Below are positions 1-7,936 of a stretch of 64,000 bases of DNA, piece after piece. The position numbers and the translations under genes are program-made. Where the stretch lies: positions 124,001 through 188,000 of the forward strand of contig JAOTRT010000006.1 in the NCBI GenBank assembly GCA_030247725.1. Direction: 5' to 3'. The DNA is from Candidatus Nitricoxidireducens bremensis. Its GTDB lineage: Bacteria; Pseudomonadota; Gammaproteobacteria; Burkholderiales; Rhodocyclaceae. The number at the start of each line of letters is the position of its first letter. Position 1 is the stretch's first letter. Below the pieces are notes generated by a model, which was given only the letters and a program-made list of their open reading frames with translations, did no database searches and was not told the DNA's origin.

Positions 1-227
1 GTCCGCATGGCGTCCGAGAAGGCGGTGAAATTGACGATCGGGTCCGGGTAGCTGGCGCTGTAGCTGGGGACGGCGCCGAGGAAACTGTAGGTGACGCTTA
101 CGGCGCTGCCGATGCCGCCGGGACTCGCGGGCGTTGTGCCGATGGCATTGACGTAGTTCCAGCGGGCATCGAGCTCACCGTCTCTGATGGCGAGCAGGCC
201 ATCGAGTGCGCTGGTTGTCGTGGTCAT
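1..227 (-). CDS. Serralysin-like (M10 family) protein, N-terminus only, cut by window edge
   Basis: Only the first 75 codons are present; the gene runs off the left edge. The ATG at 227 gives MTTTTSALDGLLAIRDGELD, followed by an SVTYSFLGAVPSY segment and a VNFTAFSDAM segment. This resembles the N-terminal part of secreted serralysin/matrixin-like proteins, where a 'TYSF...Y...F.AF' pattern precedes the zinc site. There is no classical signal peptide, which would fit type I secretion by a C-terminal signal. The zinc motif and any RTX repeats would lie outside the window, so the family call is inference from a short pattern. Confidence 0.45.
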   Translation of the reverse strand, partial: MTTTTSALDGLLAIRDGELDARWNYVNAIGTTPASPGGIGSAVSVTYSFLGAVPSYSASYPDPIVNFTAFSDAMR

Positions 228-319
228 GGGCACCCCGGGTGCGTGGAGGATTGCCGAACTCTAAGGCAAAAGCACTGATAAACCAGATATTTGGTACGGG
301 TGAATATGCGGATTTGTTG

Positions 320-583
320 TTAATTCTCGACAGGCGGAGCGGTGTTCTGCGGTTCCTGTCTGCGGATGATGCCGTCCTTGACCAATTGGGCAACGATACC
401 TTCCTGCATCTGGACGAAGGACATGAAGGCGTCAAGGGGCATCAGGACCCGATGGGTGACCGTGAAGGCCGGGGTATCTCCCTGATTCTTCGGTAGTTCG
501 TCGGCGACGGCCAGGTCGAGGCGGACAAGGGTTCCCGTGACGGCAATATTGGCGACGCGGTCGGCGAAGATGTGCTCCTTCAT
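320..583 (-). CDS. Conserved hypothetical small protein (87 aa)
   Basis: The ATG at 583 starts MKEHIFADRVANIAVTGTLV. The protein is small and soluble, with no membrane segment and no cysteines. The sequence is a compact mixed alpha/beta pattern: an N-terminal 'ANIAVTGTLVRLDLAV' strand region, then a 'FTVTHRVLMPLDAFMSFVQM' segment. It lies directly upstream, on the same strand, of the partial serralysin-like gene, so a role with that secreted protein is possible but is inference. An alternative start far upstream would add an arginine/tryptophan-rich low-complexity leader, which is a shadow of the neighbouring glycine-rich gene and was rejected. Confidence 0.6.
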   Translation of the reverse strand: MKEHIFADRVANIAVTGTLVRLDLAVADELPKNQGDTPAFTVTHRVLMPLDAFMSFVQMQEGIVAQLVKDGIIRRQEPQNTAPPVEN

Positions 584-669
584 CGGGCTCCCCATTTCTT
601 GATGATGAGATGTCTGCGGCAAGGCGATGACGAAGTCATCGATGCGGGGCGCCCGCAGCCCCCCTGTGC

Positions 670-978
670 TCAGGCGGGCTTTTTCGGCTTCTGGCGGTTT
701 GCACCGCCCCCCTTGTTGCCGAAGAACTTCTTCTGTTGTTGCTTGCCGCCGCCACCACCGCCGCCGCCGGGATTGCCACCACCACCACCGCCGCCGCCGC
801 CCCCATGGGGGGAAATGCGGTTGCCGGGGGCCAGCTGAATTTCCAGCTCGACGATTTCGTCCCACTGGGCGTCGGTCCGGTCCCGCTCAGGCACGGAAAG
901 AAGCTCCCGCAGGCGGCGGCGCGGATCGGTGGGTTGGGCGGGTTGCTGGGGCTGCTGGGGCGTCGTCTGGTCGTTCAT
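670..978 (-). CDS. Glycine-rich hypothetical protein (102 aa)
   Basis: The N-terminal half is Gln/Pro-rich and then helical (a 'RLRELLSVPERDRTDAQWDE' stretch). The C-terminal half holds runs of ten and eight consecutive glycines separated by Asn-Pro, followed by a basic Lys/Gln-rich tail. The helical part looks like a short structured module and the rest is probably disordered. The polyglycine is encoded by near-perfect GGC/GGT triplets. It starts 4 bp after the stop of the FAH-family gene on the same strand, so co-transcription is likely. No function is recognised. Confidence 0.55.
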   Translation of the reverse strand: MNDQTTPQQPQQPAQPTDPRRRLRELLSVPERDRTDAQWDEIVELEIQLAPGNRISPHGGGGGGGGGGNPGGGGGGGGKQQQKKFFGNKGGGANRQKPKKPA

Positions 979-982
979 TGCT

Positions 983-1780
983 CTATGGCCGGGTGCCCGG
1001 TTCTGCCGGTGGCCCGAATACGTTGGTTAGCCTACCGATGCCGTCGATGATGACTTCGACGGTATCGCCTTCTTGCATTGCACAGACGCCTACCGAGGTA
1101 CCGCAGGCGATCACGTCGCCGGGTTCGAGCGTCATGTCCCAGGACAGGCGGCTGACGATCTCCTCCGGGGAAAAGATCATGTCGCTGACCGGATAATTCT
1201 GTTTCTCGGCGCCTGAGAGTAGCACACGAACGGCCAGAGTTTGCGGATCGATGCCGGTGGCGATGCAGGGACCGAAGACGCCGAAGGTATCAAATCCCTT
1301 GGCCCGGGTCCAATGGACGAAGGCGGGATCGGTCCGCAGCAAGTCGCGGGCCGTGACGTCATTGACGCAGGTGTAGCCGAAGATGGCCTGCCGTGCGTCA
1401 TCGCGGGAAAGGCGGGCGCAGCGTCTGCCGATGACGATGCCCAGTTCGCCCTCGAAGACGATCATGCCGTCGTAGCCGGCCGGACGCCGGATCGTGTCGC
1501 CGGGGCCGGCGAAGCAGTTGGCGCTCTTCAGGAAGTAAAGCGGGTGTTGCGGGAGGTGAAGCTTCTCGGCTTTCGCGCGCTCATGGAAATTGTTCCAGAG
1601 GCCGATCATCTTGCCGGGTTGGCAAGGGGCCAGCAGACGGACGGCGTCGAGGGGGTAGTGTCGGCCGGTGGGCGTAGCGCCGGCGAACATGTCGCCTGCG
1701 TACTCGGTGATGGTGCCGTCTTCCAGGGTTCCCAGGCGAATCTCTCCCTGGGACGCGAATCTCAACCAGCGTTGGATCAT
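983..1780 (-). CDS. Fumarylacetoacetate hydrolase family protein
   Basis: A 265-aa protein of the FAH / 2-hydroxyhepta-2,4-diene-1,7-dioate isomerase family. These enzymes cleave C-C bonds or isomerise or decarboxylate small keto acids using a divalent metal. Seen in the sequence: the metal-binding acidic pattern FEGELGIVIGRRC, the VNDVTARDL motif, the RAKGFDTFGVFGP catalytic-loop segment, and the C-terminal LEPGDVIACGTSVG motif. Length and motif order fit the single-domain family. The substrate cannot be assigned from sequence. It lies downstream of an HU gene on the same strand, with a GC-rich hairpin between them. Confidence 0.85.
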   Translation of the reverse strand: MIQRWLRFASQGEIRLGTLEDGTITEYAGDMFAGATPTGRHYPLDAVRLLAPCQPGKMIGLWNNFHERAKAEKLHLPQHPLYFLKSANCFAGPGDTIRRPAGYDGMIVFEGELGIVIGRRCARLSRDDARQAIFGYTCVNDVTARDLLRTDPAFVHWTRAKGFDTFGVFGPCIATGIDPQTLAVRVLLSGAEKQNYPVSDMIFSPEEIVSRLSWDMTLEPGDVIACGTSVGVCAMQEGDTVEVIIDGIGRLTNVFGPPAEPGTRP

Positions 1781-1789
1781 TGGGGAGTC

Positions 1790-1813
1790 GGGGGCAGGAG
1801 AAGGCCTGCCCCC
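1790..1813 (-). other. GC-rich hairpin between HU gene and FAH-family gene
   Basis: A perfect 9-bp stem (GGGGGCAGG / CCTGCCCCC) with a 6-nt loop sits between the HU stop and the ATG of the FAH-family gene. No T-tract follows on the minus strand, so a strong intrinsic terminator is unlikely. It may be an mRNA stability element or a weak attenuator. Confidence 0.4.
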
Positions 1814-1822
1814 GCAGAGGCA

Positions 1823-2119
1823 TTACTTCTTCTTGGCGGCCTTCTTGCCCGCGACGGCGGCCTTGAAGCCGGCGCCGGCGGTGAATCGCGGCACGGTGGT
1901 GGCGGCGATCTTGATTTCCTTGCCGGTCTGCGGGTTGCGGCCGGTGCGCGCAGCGCGCTTGGAGGACTTGAAGGTACCGAAGCCGACGAGGGTGACGGTG
2001 TCGCCCTTGGAGACGGCCTTGACGACGGCGGCGATCATGGCGGACAGCGCCTTCTCGGCGGCGGCCTTGCTGATGTCCGCTTCCTTGGCGGCGACTTCGA
2101 TGAGTTCGGATTTGTTCAT
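1823..2119 (-). CDS. hup: HU family DNA-binding protein, copy 1
   Basis: A 98-aa nucleoid-associated protein. The first 90 residues are the classical HU/IHF fold: [20 protein letters not shown] opening, GFGTF turn, and an [15 protein letters not shown]-binding arm. The tail is Ala/Lys-rich (AGKKAAKKK). It binds DNA without strong sequence preference and bends or compacts it. The ATG at 2119 has AGGAGATTCC upstream. A close paralogue with about eleven differences lies at 16064-16360. The lysine-rich tail is an extension not present in E. coli HU. Confidence 0.93.
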   Translation of the reverse strand: MNKSELIEVAAKEADISKAAAEKALSAMIAAVVKAVSKGDTVTLVGFGTFKSSKRAARTGRNPQTGKEIKIAATTVPRFTAGAGFKAAVAGKKAAKKK

Positions 2120-2262
2120 GCGGGAATCTCCTGATTGTTTGTTGGATGCGACGGACCGGTGAAGCCAGGCCGATTCTACAGCGGGTTTGCGGCGGTTTGT
2201 CACGTCCGACGGGGCTTTGCGGGCTTTGTTTGGACTAGGGTGCGCGGAAAAAGCAACGAACC

Positions 2263-2880
2263 TCAGCTTTCGCCATTCCGGTCGGGGGCCTCCCGTTGGC
2301 GGTGCCGGGTGCTGGCACGTCGGTTGCCCTGCCCTTTGCCGGCAAGCAGTTCCGCCACTACTTCGGCGATACGGTCCGACGGCGTCTCCCGGTGGACGAG
2401 GTTCCAGAACTGGTGGATCAGCCTGGCGTCGGCGAGGGCGCGATGGCGGCCGTCCGCCACAAGCCGGTGACGTTCGATGAGGCTGTCGAGATTGTGCTTC
2501 GCGTAGGAAGGGTAGAGGCGGCGGGACAGTTTTACGGTACAAAGCACGCGGGTGTTGAATTCCAGGCCCAGGCGCAGGAACTCGGCTTGCAGGAAGCCAT
2601 AGTCGAAGCCAGCGTTGTGGGCGACGAGAAGCCGGCCGCCCAGCATTTCGGTTACCTCGGCGGCGATCTCGCCGAAGGTGGGCGCGGTGGCGACCATCTC
2701 GTTGCTGATACCGGTCAATCGTTCGATGAAGCCGGATATCCGCGCCTGGGGATTGACGAGGCTGGACCAGTGGCGCACTTCGTCGCCGTCGACGAGGACC
2801 ATGCCGATCTCGGTGATGCGGTCCGTGGCGGCCTTGGCGCCCGTGGTTTCCAGGTCGACAAAGGCGATGGGGATGGTCAT
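2263..2880 (-). CDS. DEDDh 3'-5' exonuclease, DnaQ/epsilon-like
   Basis: A 205-aa RNase T/DnaQ-superfamily exonuclease. ExoI is FVDLETTGA, ExoII is [13 protein letters not shown], and ExoIII is HRALADARL, so the D, E, D, D and H catalytic residues are all present. The basic C-terminus follows the domain directly, and no polymerase-binding tail like that of true DnaQ is obvious. It is probably a stand-alone exonuclease (ExoX or PolC-epsilon-like) in DNA repair or nucleotide turnover. The ATG at 2880 was chosen because the domain begins four residues later. A second DnaQ-like domain occurs in the fusion protein at 58852-61044. Confidence 0.85.
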   Translation of the reverse strand: MTIPIAFVDLETTGAKAATDRITEIGMVLVDGDEVRHWSSLVNPQARISGFIERLTGISNEMVATAPTFGEIAAEVTEMLGGRLLVAHNAGFDYGFLQAEFLRLGLEFNTRVLCTVKLSRRLYPSYAKHNLDSLIERHRLVADGRHRALADARLIHQFWNLVHRETPSDRIAEVVAELLAGKGQGNRRASTRHRQREAPDRNGES

Positions 2881-3041
2881 GGGAGTGCGCGCTGGATCGC
2901 GGGATGGTTGCGCCGAGGCCGCGATTCTAAGCGGTCCCGCGTGCCTGCTGTCAGGCGCATTTGCCGGTACCGGACCGCAAATGCCCTTGCCGCGAATCCC
3001 ATAACGTGGCATAAGGGCGCCTGCGGTAAAGAAGGCCAGCC

Positions 3042-3851
3042 ATGAACAGCAAATCCGACACCCTCATCGAAATCGACGACCTGCATTTTTCTTTCGCCGC
3101 CCACAAGGTGCTGAACGGCATCAACATGCGCGTGCCGCGCGGCAAGGTGGTCGGCATCCTCGGCGTCAGCGGCGCCGGCAAAAGCACGCTGATGCGTCTG
3201 ATCGGCGGCCAACTGCGGCCCGAGCGGGGCGGCGTGCGCGTCGATGGTACGGTGATCCACGAACTGGATACCCGCGGTCTCTATGCCATGCGCCGCCGCA
3301 TGGGCATGATGTTCCAGGCGGGAGGGCTCTTCAGCGACATGTCGGTCTTCGACAACATCGCTTTCCCCATGCGTGAACTCACCGATCTGCCCGAGGAACT
3401 GATCTACGACCTGGTGCTGATGAAGCTGCATTCGGTCGGCCTGCGCGGCACGACCCACCTGATGCCCAACGAGCTTTCGGGCGGCATGGCGCGGCGTGTG
3501 GCCCTGGCCCGGGCCATTGCCCTGGACCCCATGCTCACGATGTACGACGAGCCCTTCGCCGGCCTGGACCCCATCTCCCTCAACGTCATTGCCCAACTGA
3601 TCCGCCGCCTTAACGACGCTCTCGGCGTGACTTCCATCGTGGTGACCTACGATGTATCGGAGTCCCTGAAGATTGTCGATTACGCCTACCTGATCCATAA
3701 CGGCCAGGTGGTGGCCGAAGGCACGCCCCAGGAGATGGAGGCCTCCACAGATCCGACGGTCTACCAGTTCATCCATTCACGGCCCGACGGCCCCGTCGCC
3801 TTCCATCTCGACAGCGCGCCTTACTCCGAGGATCTCGGGCTGGCGGCCTGA
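3042..3851 (+). CDS. mlaF: MlaF-like ABC transporter ATP-binding protein
   Basis: A 269-aa ABC ATPase of the MlaF type, the ATPase of the complex that moves phospholipid between outer and inner membranes. Seen: Walker A GVSGAGKS, the signature LSGGMARRVALARA, and the MlaF-characteristic Walker B region MYDEPFAGLDPIS. The H-switch position, expected as THDV or SHDV, reads TYDV with Tyr203, an unusual substitution. No mlaE, D, C or B gene is adjacent: the next gene is convergent. The product is therefore either the ATPase of an operon elsewhere or a diverged paralogue. Confidence 0.85.
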   Translation: MNSKSDTLIEIDDLHFSFAAHKVLNGINMRVPRGKVVGILGVSGAGKSTLMRLIGGQLRPERGGVRVDGTVIHELDTRGLYAMRRRMGMMFQAGGLFSDMSVFDNIAFPMRELTDLPEELIYDLVLMKLHSVGLRGTTHLMPNELSGGMARRVALARAIALDPMLTMYDEPFAGLDPISLNVIAQLIRRLNDALGVTSIVVTYDVSESLKIVDYAYLIHNGQVVAEGTPQEMEASTDPTVYQFIHSRPDGPVAFHLDSAPYSEDLGLAA

Positions 3852-3874
3852 GGCTGCTGCCCGACGTCTGGTAC

Positions 3875-4159
3875 TCAGACGCCCCGGCGGCGCCTCATTT
3901 CCTCGTTGTCCTGGCGCCGCTGCCTGTCTTCCTTGGCGTTCCGGCGTTTGTAGAAGAAGGACGAGGTGATGATCAGGCCGCCGTAGAAGAGGGCGAAGGG
4001 CAGGATCGTCGCGCCGGCCTTCATGTAGATGGCCACGGGGGAGACGAGGACACAAAGTCCGACCACCATGCCGATGGCCCCGCTGGTGCCCAGGCCGGAG
4101 GCCATGCCCAGCAGCAGGCCGGAAATCAGCCAGACCGACCAGTGAAATTCTGCATCCAT
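3875..4159 (-). CDS. Small integral membrane protein, hypothetical
   Basis: A 94-aa protein with about three hydrophobic segments (roughly residues 8-27, 29-48 and 50-70), then a strongly basic cytoplasmic tail (FYKRRNAKEDRQRRQDNEE). No conserved motif is recognised. It is convergent with the mlaF-like gene, with 23 bp between the stops. The function is unknown. Confidence 0.6.
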   Translation of the reverse strand: MDAEFHWSVWLISGLLLGMASGLGTSGAIGMVVGLCVLVSPVAIYMKAGATILPFALFYGGLIITSSFFYKRRNAKEDRQRRQDNEEMRRRRGV

Positions 4160-4294
4160 ATCTCAGTCCTCTCGTGATTCCTGTTGGGGGCGGCAGCCGA
4201 GTCGTTCGCGACGGGCACGGAAAGCGTGCCCGGGAACGTATGGCCGATTGTAAGGGATGCCAGTCGCCGCCGGGATTCCGGCGCGGAAAAGAGA

Positions 4295-4324
4295 AAGGGG
4301 CTGGATCGTTAGATCCAGCCCCTT
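4295..4324 (-). terminator. Intrinsic terminator of tRNA-Arg
   Basis: A perfect 13-bp stem (AAGGGGCTGGATC) with a 4-nt GTTA loop lies 8 bp downstream of the tRNA 3' end. On the minus strand it is followed by the pyrimidine-rich TTCTCTTTTCC. Confidence 0.85.
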
Positions 4325-4331
4325 CCGATAT

Positions 4332-4408
4332 TGGCGCGCCCGAAGAGATTCGAACTCCTGACCCCTTGGTTCGTAGCCAAGTACTCTATCCAGCTGAGCT
4401 ACGGGCGC
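4332..4408 (-). tRNA. tRNA-Arg (ACG)
   Basis: A 77-nt cloverleaf. The acceptor stem is GCGCCCG/CGGGCGC with discriminator G and encoded CCA. The D-arm starts GCTCAGCTGG, the anticodon stem CTTGG/CCAAG encloses loop CTACGAA (anticodon ACG), and the T-loop is TTCGAAT. The A34 would be edited to inosine to read CGU, CGC and CGA. Confidence 0.97.
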
Positions 4409-4474
4409 TGAGAGGCGCGAATTATACACGGAGATCGGAAAAGTTGAAGCGGCTCTTCAAGGAATTTTTCCGGG

Positions 4475-5737
4475 TCAGTGTTTGAGGTCTTCGAGTTCCG
4501 CCACGGAATCGTATTCCCGCTGGTTGGCCTCGTGGCGGCGCTTCACCATGTACATGGTGCCGGCAACGAAGAGGCCGAACATCACGATCACCCAATGGAT
4601 CGACAGGTTCGCCTTGATGAGCGCCGAGTAGACGCCGGTCATGATGAGGATGGACAGGTTTTCGTTGAAATTCTGCACGGCGATGGAGTGGCCGGCTCCC
4701 ATCAGGATATGGCCGCGGTGCTGGAGCAGTGCGTTCATCGGTACGACGAAGAAGCCGGAAAGAATGCCGACCAGCACCAGCAGGGGCAGGGCGACCCACA
4801 TATCGCGCACGAAGATCATGACAATCACGCCCAGGCCCATGGCGATGCCGAGCGGAATCACCTTCACGGCCTTGCGCATGGAGATCATCTTGGCGGCGAG
4901 CATGGCTCCCAGGGCGACGCCGACGGCGACGACGCCCTGCAGCATGCTGGCTTTGGAAAGGTCCAGGTTGAGGGCCGACTTTGCCCACTCGATGACGATG
5001 AACTGGAGCGTCGCGCCGGCCCCCCAGAACAGGGTGGTGACGGCAAGGGAAATCTGGCCGAGCTTGTCGCGCCAGAGCAGCGCCAGGCAGTGGTTGAACT
5101 CGTGGAAGAGATAGACCGGGTTCTTCTTCAGGGGCTTGTGGTCCACGCCGGTATTCGGTACGTAGAGATTGAAGACGGCGGCGGTCAGATAGAGGACGGC
5201 GATCACGGCGAGATTCATTTCCGCCGTGGTGTCGATGCCGGTATCGATGAGGGGGAAGTCGAAAGCGAGCAGGCTGTGGGCGATGTCGGGCTTGATGAGG
5301 GCGCCGCCGAGGACCACGCCGAGGATGATGGCGATTACCGTGAGGCCTTCGATCCAGCCGTTGGCGACGACCAGGAGCCGGTGCGGCAGATACTCGGTGA
5401 GAATGCCGTACTTTGCCGGCGAATAGGCGGCGGCGCCGAGGCCGACGACCGCGTAGGCGAGCAGGGGATGGACATCCAGGAACATCAGCCCGCAACCGAA
5501 AATCTTGATCCCGTTGCTGATGAACATGACCCGACCCTTGGGCATGGAGTCGGCGAAGGCGCCGACGAAGGCGGCGAGGGCGACGTAGGAGACGGTGAAG
5601 AAGGTTTTCAGGAGCGGCTCATAGGCGGTGGGCGCCTGCATATCCCGCAGGATGGCGATGGCCGCGATCAGCAGGGCATTGTCGGCCAGCGCAGAGAAGA
5701 ACTGCGCCGCCATGATGATGTAGAAGCCGAGACTCAT
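4475..5737 (-). CDS. lplT: Lysophospholipid transporter LplT (MFS)
   Basis: A 420-aa, twelve-helix major facilitator. It begins MSLGFYIIMAAQFFSALADN, matching the LplT N-terminus (FF.AL.DN.L) that defines the family moving lysophospholipids across the inner membrane for re-acylation. Further matches are the PAKYGILTEYLP segment and the NGWIEGLTV helix. An upstream ATG would add a non-conserved 19-residue leader, so the ATG at 5737 was chosen. In many bacteria LplT pairs with an acyltransferase (Aas); none is adjacent here. It is divergent from the LysR gene. Confidence 0.88.
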   Translation of the reverse strand: MSLGFYIIMAAQFFSALADNALLIAAIAILRDMQAPTAYEPLLKTFFTVSYVALAAFVGAFADSMPKGRVMFISNGIKIFGCGLMFLDVHPLLAYAVVGLGAAAYSPAKYGILTEYLPHRLLVVANGWIEGLTVIAIILGVVLGGALIKPDIAHSLLAFDFPLIDTGIDTTAEMNLAVIAVLYLTAAVFNLYVPNTGVDHKPLKKNPVYLFHEFNHCLALLWRDKLGQISLAVTTLFWGAGATLQFIVIEWAKSALNLDLSKASMLQGVVAVGVALGAMLAAKMISMRKAVKVIPLGIAMGLGVIVMIFVRDMWVALPLLVLVGILSGFFVVPMNALLQHRGHILMGAGHSIAVQNFNENLSILIMTGVYSALIKANLSIHWVIVMFGLFVAGTMYMVKRRHEANQREYDSVAELEDLKH

Positions 5738-5898
5738 GAGCCGCTGGGTTATACCACGAAAGCCAGAATGGCACGGAGCAGCGCGGTTCTCCACGCGTGC
5801 GGAAAGACCTACCCCTTTGGGGTATTAGACTATCTTATATGTGTGATTTACAATTGAATATTAGGTGTAATAAATACGACACGAGAGAGGGGATCATC
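5738..5898. promoter_or_regulatory. Divergent AT-rich promoter region between lplT and LysR gene
   Basis: This 161-bp region is distinctly AT-rich within a GC-rich chromosome. It contains a small inverted repeat ACCCC-TTT-GGGGT at 5811-5823, a TTTACA at 5847-5852, AT-rich -10-like sequence around 5868-5876, and an ATTA-GGTG-TAAT partial palindrome at 5860-5871 that could be a LysR T-N11-A type site. Autoregulation of the LysR gene and control of lplT are plausible but not shown. Confidence 0.45.
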
Positions 5899-6804
5899 AT
5901 GGCTGATCGCAGGCTCCAGGTATTCCACGCCGTAGCGAAGCAGTTGTCCTTCACGAAGGCGGCGGAAGTCCTGTTCATGACCCAGCCGGCCGTGACCTTC
6001 CAGATCAAGCAGCTGGAAGAACATTTCAATACCCGTCTTTTCGACCGTGGCCACGGCCGCATCACCCTGACGCCCGCCGGCGAACTGGTCCTGCAGTACG
6101 CCGAGAAGATTCTCAACCTGTCCTCCGAGATGGACGTGCGCCTCGGCGAGATGACCGGCGAGATCGGCGGCTCCCTGCTCGTCGGCGCCAGTACCACGAT
6201 TGCCGAGTTCATGCTGCCGCGCATCCTCGGTGAGTTCAAGTCCCTTCATACCAATGTGCGCCCGCGCCTGATCGTCGCCAATTCGGAGGCCATCGAAACC
6301 CGGGTCGCCGAGCATACCCTCGACATCGGCTTCATCGAGTCGCCCTCCCACCAGCCAAACCTGCAGACGGAGATCTGCTGCGACGATGAACTCGTCGTCA
6401 TCTGTAGCCCGAAGTTCCCGCTGGCGAAGATGAAGGAGATATCCCCCCAGCAACTCCTCGAACAGCCCTTCGTTTCCCGCGAGCCGGGATCGGGGACGCG
6501 GGAGTTTACCGACGCCTATCTGAGGAAGTCCGGCGTCCAGCCCGAGGACATGAACATCGTCATGGAGATGGGCAGTCCGGTGGCCCTCAACGGCGTGGTG
6601 GAGACGGGTCTCGGCTTTGCCATCGCCTCCCGCGGCTCCGTTGCCAAGGCCCAGCGTCTCGGCGACCTGGTGGCGATTCCCATGAAGCCGCGCCTGATTC
6701 GCACCCTGTCGATGGTTTACCCGAAGGAGAAATTCCGCTCCAAGCTGGTGACCACCTTCGTCGAGTTCGCCTCCGTCAAGCTGCGCCAGATGGCGGCCAA
6801 GTAG
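5899..6804 (+). CDS. LysR family transcriptional regulator
   Basis: A 301-aa LysR-type regulator. The N-terminal winged helix-turn-helix is clear (LQVFHAVAKQLSFTKAAEVL, then MTQPAVTFQIKQLEEHF), followed by the linker helix and a PBP2-like effector domain from about residue 90. The ATG at 5899 starts MADRRLQ and has AGAGAGGGGAT upstream. It ends 37 bp before alr, but an effector cannot be inferred. It is divergent from lplT, which is the usual arrangement for a LysR target. Confidence 0.9.
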   Translation: MADRRLQVFHAVAKQLSFTKAAEVLFMTQPAVTFQIKQLEEHFNTRLFDRGHGRITLTPAGELVLQYAEKILNLSSEMDVRLGEMTGEIGGSLLVGASTTIAEFMLPRILGEFKSLHTNVRPRLIVANSEAIETRVAEHTLDIGFIESPSHQPNLQTEICCDDELVVICSPKFPLAKMKEISPQQLLEQPFVSREPGSGTREFTDAYLRKSGVQPEDMNIVMEMGSPVALNGVVETGLGFAIASRGSVAKAQRLGDLVAIPMKPRLIRTLSMVYPKEKFRSKLVTTFVEFASVKLRQMAAK

Positions 6805-6841
6805 CCGGGCGGTGCCCGGCTTGTCCAGTAGAATCGGGGGC

Positions 6842-7936
6842 ATGCCTGCCCCCGTTTTCCGTCCCGTCCGCGTTCGTATCGACCTGGCCGCCCTGCGCCG
6901 CAACCACGCCGTGGCGCGGCGGCATGCGGGCGGCGCCGGGATATGGAGCGTCCTCAAGGCGAATGCCTACGGTCACGGCTTGATGCGTGCCGCACGGGCC
7001 CTGGCCGACGATGCCGACGGCTTCGCCCTCGTGGAATTCGAAGGGGCCATGGCGCTGCGCGATGCGGGCCTGCGGCAGCCCATCCTGATGATGGAGGGCT
7101 TCTACGGGCCGCAGGAGGTTCCCCTGCATGCCGCCCAGGGGCTGGTGCCCGTCCTCCACCGTCCCGAGCAGGTCCACTGGCTGCTCCATAGCCCCGGCTC
7201 CTTCTCGCTACCCGTCTATCTCAAACTCAATACCGGCATGAACCGCCTGGGTTTCGACGAGCCGGAATTTCGTGCGGCCCTCGATGCGCTGGCCAACAGT
7301 TCCAGGGTGGCCGGCATCACCCTCATGACCCACTTCGCCGATGCGGACGAATCCTCCGGCATCGGCGATCAGATGGCTCGCCTGGGGGCGATGCGGGGCG
7401 ATCTGAGCTATCCGCTCTGCCTCGCCAATTCGGCGGCCCTGCTGCGTTTTCCGGAAGCCGTCGGCGACTGGGTGCGGCCCGGCATCATGCTCTACGGCAG
7501 TTCTCCCTTTCCCGCCATGGCGAGTGCGGACTCCCTCGGCCTGGCGCCGGTCATGACCCTGGAGGCGGAAGTCATCGCCGTGCGCGACATCGTGGCCGGC
7601 GACCGGGTCGGCTACGGCGGCACCTTCGTCGCCGACCGGTCCATGCGCATCGGCATCGTTGCCTGCGGCTACGGCGACGGCTATCCGCGCCATGCGCCGA
7701 CGGGAACGCCGGTCTTCGTGGATGGCGAGCCGGCGGAAACGGTCGGTCGCGTGTCCATGGACAAGCTCTGCGTCGATCTTTCGGCCTGTCCGGGCGCCAC
7801 GGTCGGCTCCGTCGTAACCCTGTGGGGGCGCGGGCTGCCGGCCGACACCGTGGCGGCGAGCGCCGGCACCATCAGCTACGAGATATTCTGCGCCCTGGCG
7901 GCCCGGGTTCCGGTGGTGGAGGAAGGCCTTGGCTAA
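6842..7936 (+). CDS. alr: Alanine racemase
   Basis: A 364-aa PLP enzyme converting L-Ala to D-Ala for peptidoglycan. The PLP-lysine segment VLKANAYGHG is near the N-terminus, and the catalytic tyrosine region DRVGYGGTF and the CGYGDGYPRHAP motif lie in the C-terminal half. The ATG at 6842 was preferred because the conserved beta strand (VRIDLAALRRN) starts ten residues later; an upstream ATG adds a leader not typical of the family. Its stop overlaps the radA start by 8 bp, indicating co-translation. Confidence 0.95.
   Translation: MPAPVFRPVRVRIDLAALRRNHAVARRHAGGAGIWSVLKANAYGHGLMRAARALADDADGFALVEFEGAMALRDAGLRQPILMMEGFYGPQEVPLHAAQGLVPVLHRPEQVHWLLHSPGSFSLPVYLKLNTGMNRLGFDEPEFRAALDALANSSRVAGITLMTHFADADESSGIGDQMARLGAMRGDLSYPLCLANSAALLRFPEAVGDWVRPGIMLYGSSPFPAMASADSLGLAPVMTLEAEVIAVRDIVAGDRVGYGGTFVADRSMRIGIVACGYGDGYPRHAPTGTPVFVDGEPAETVGRVSMDKLCVDLSACPGATVGSVVTLWGRGLPADTVAASAGTISYEIFCALAARVPVVEEGLG

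Noticed and set aside
572-838. A proline-rich plus-strand frame opposite the polyglycine gene
   Set aside because: The proline run is simply the complement of the GGC/GGT glycine codons. The minus-strand gene has better context with its neighbours.
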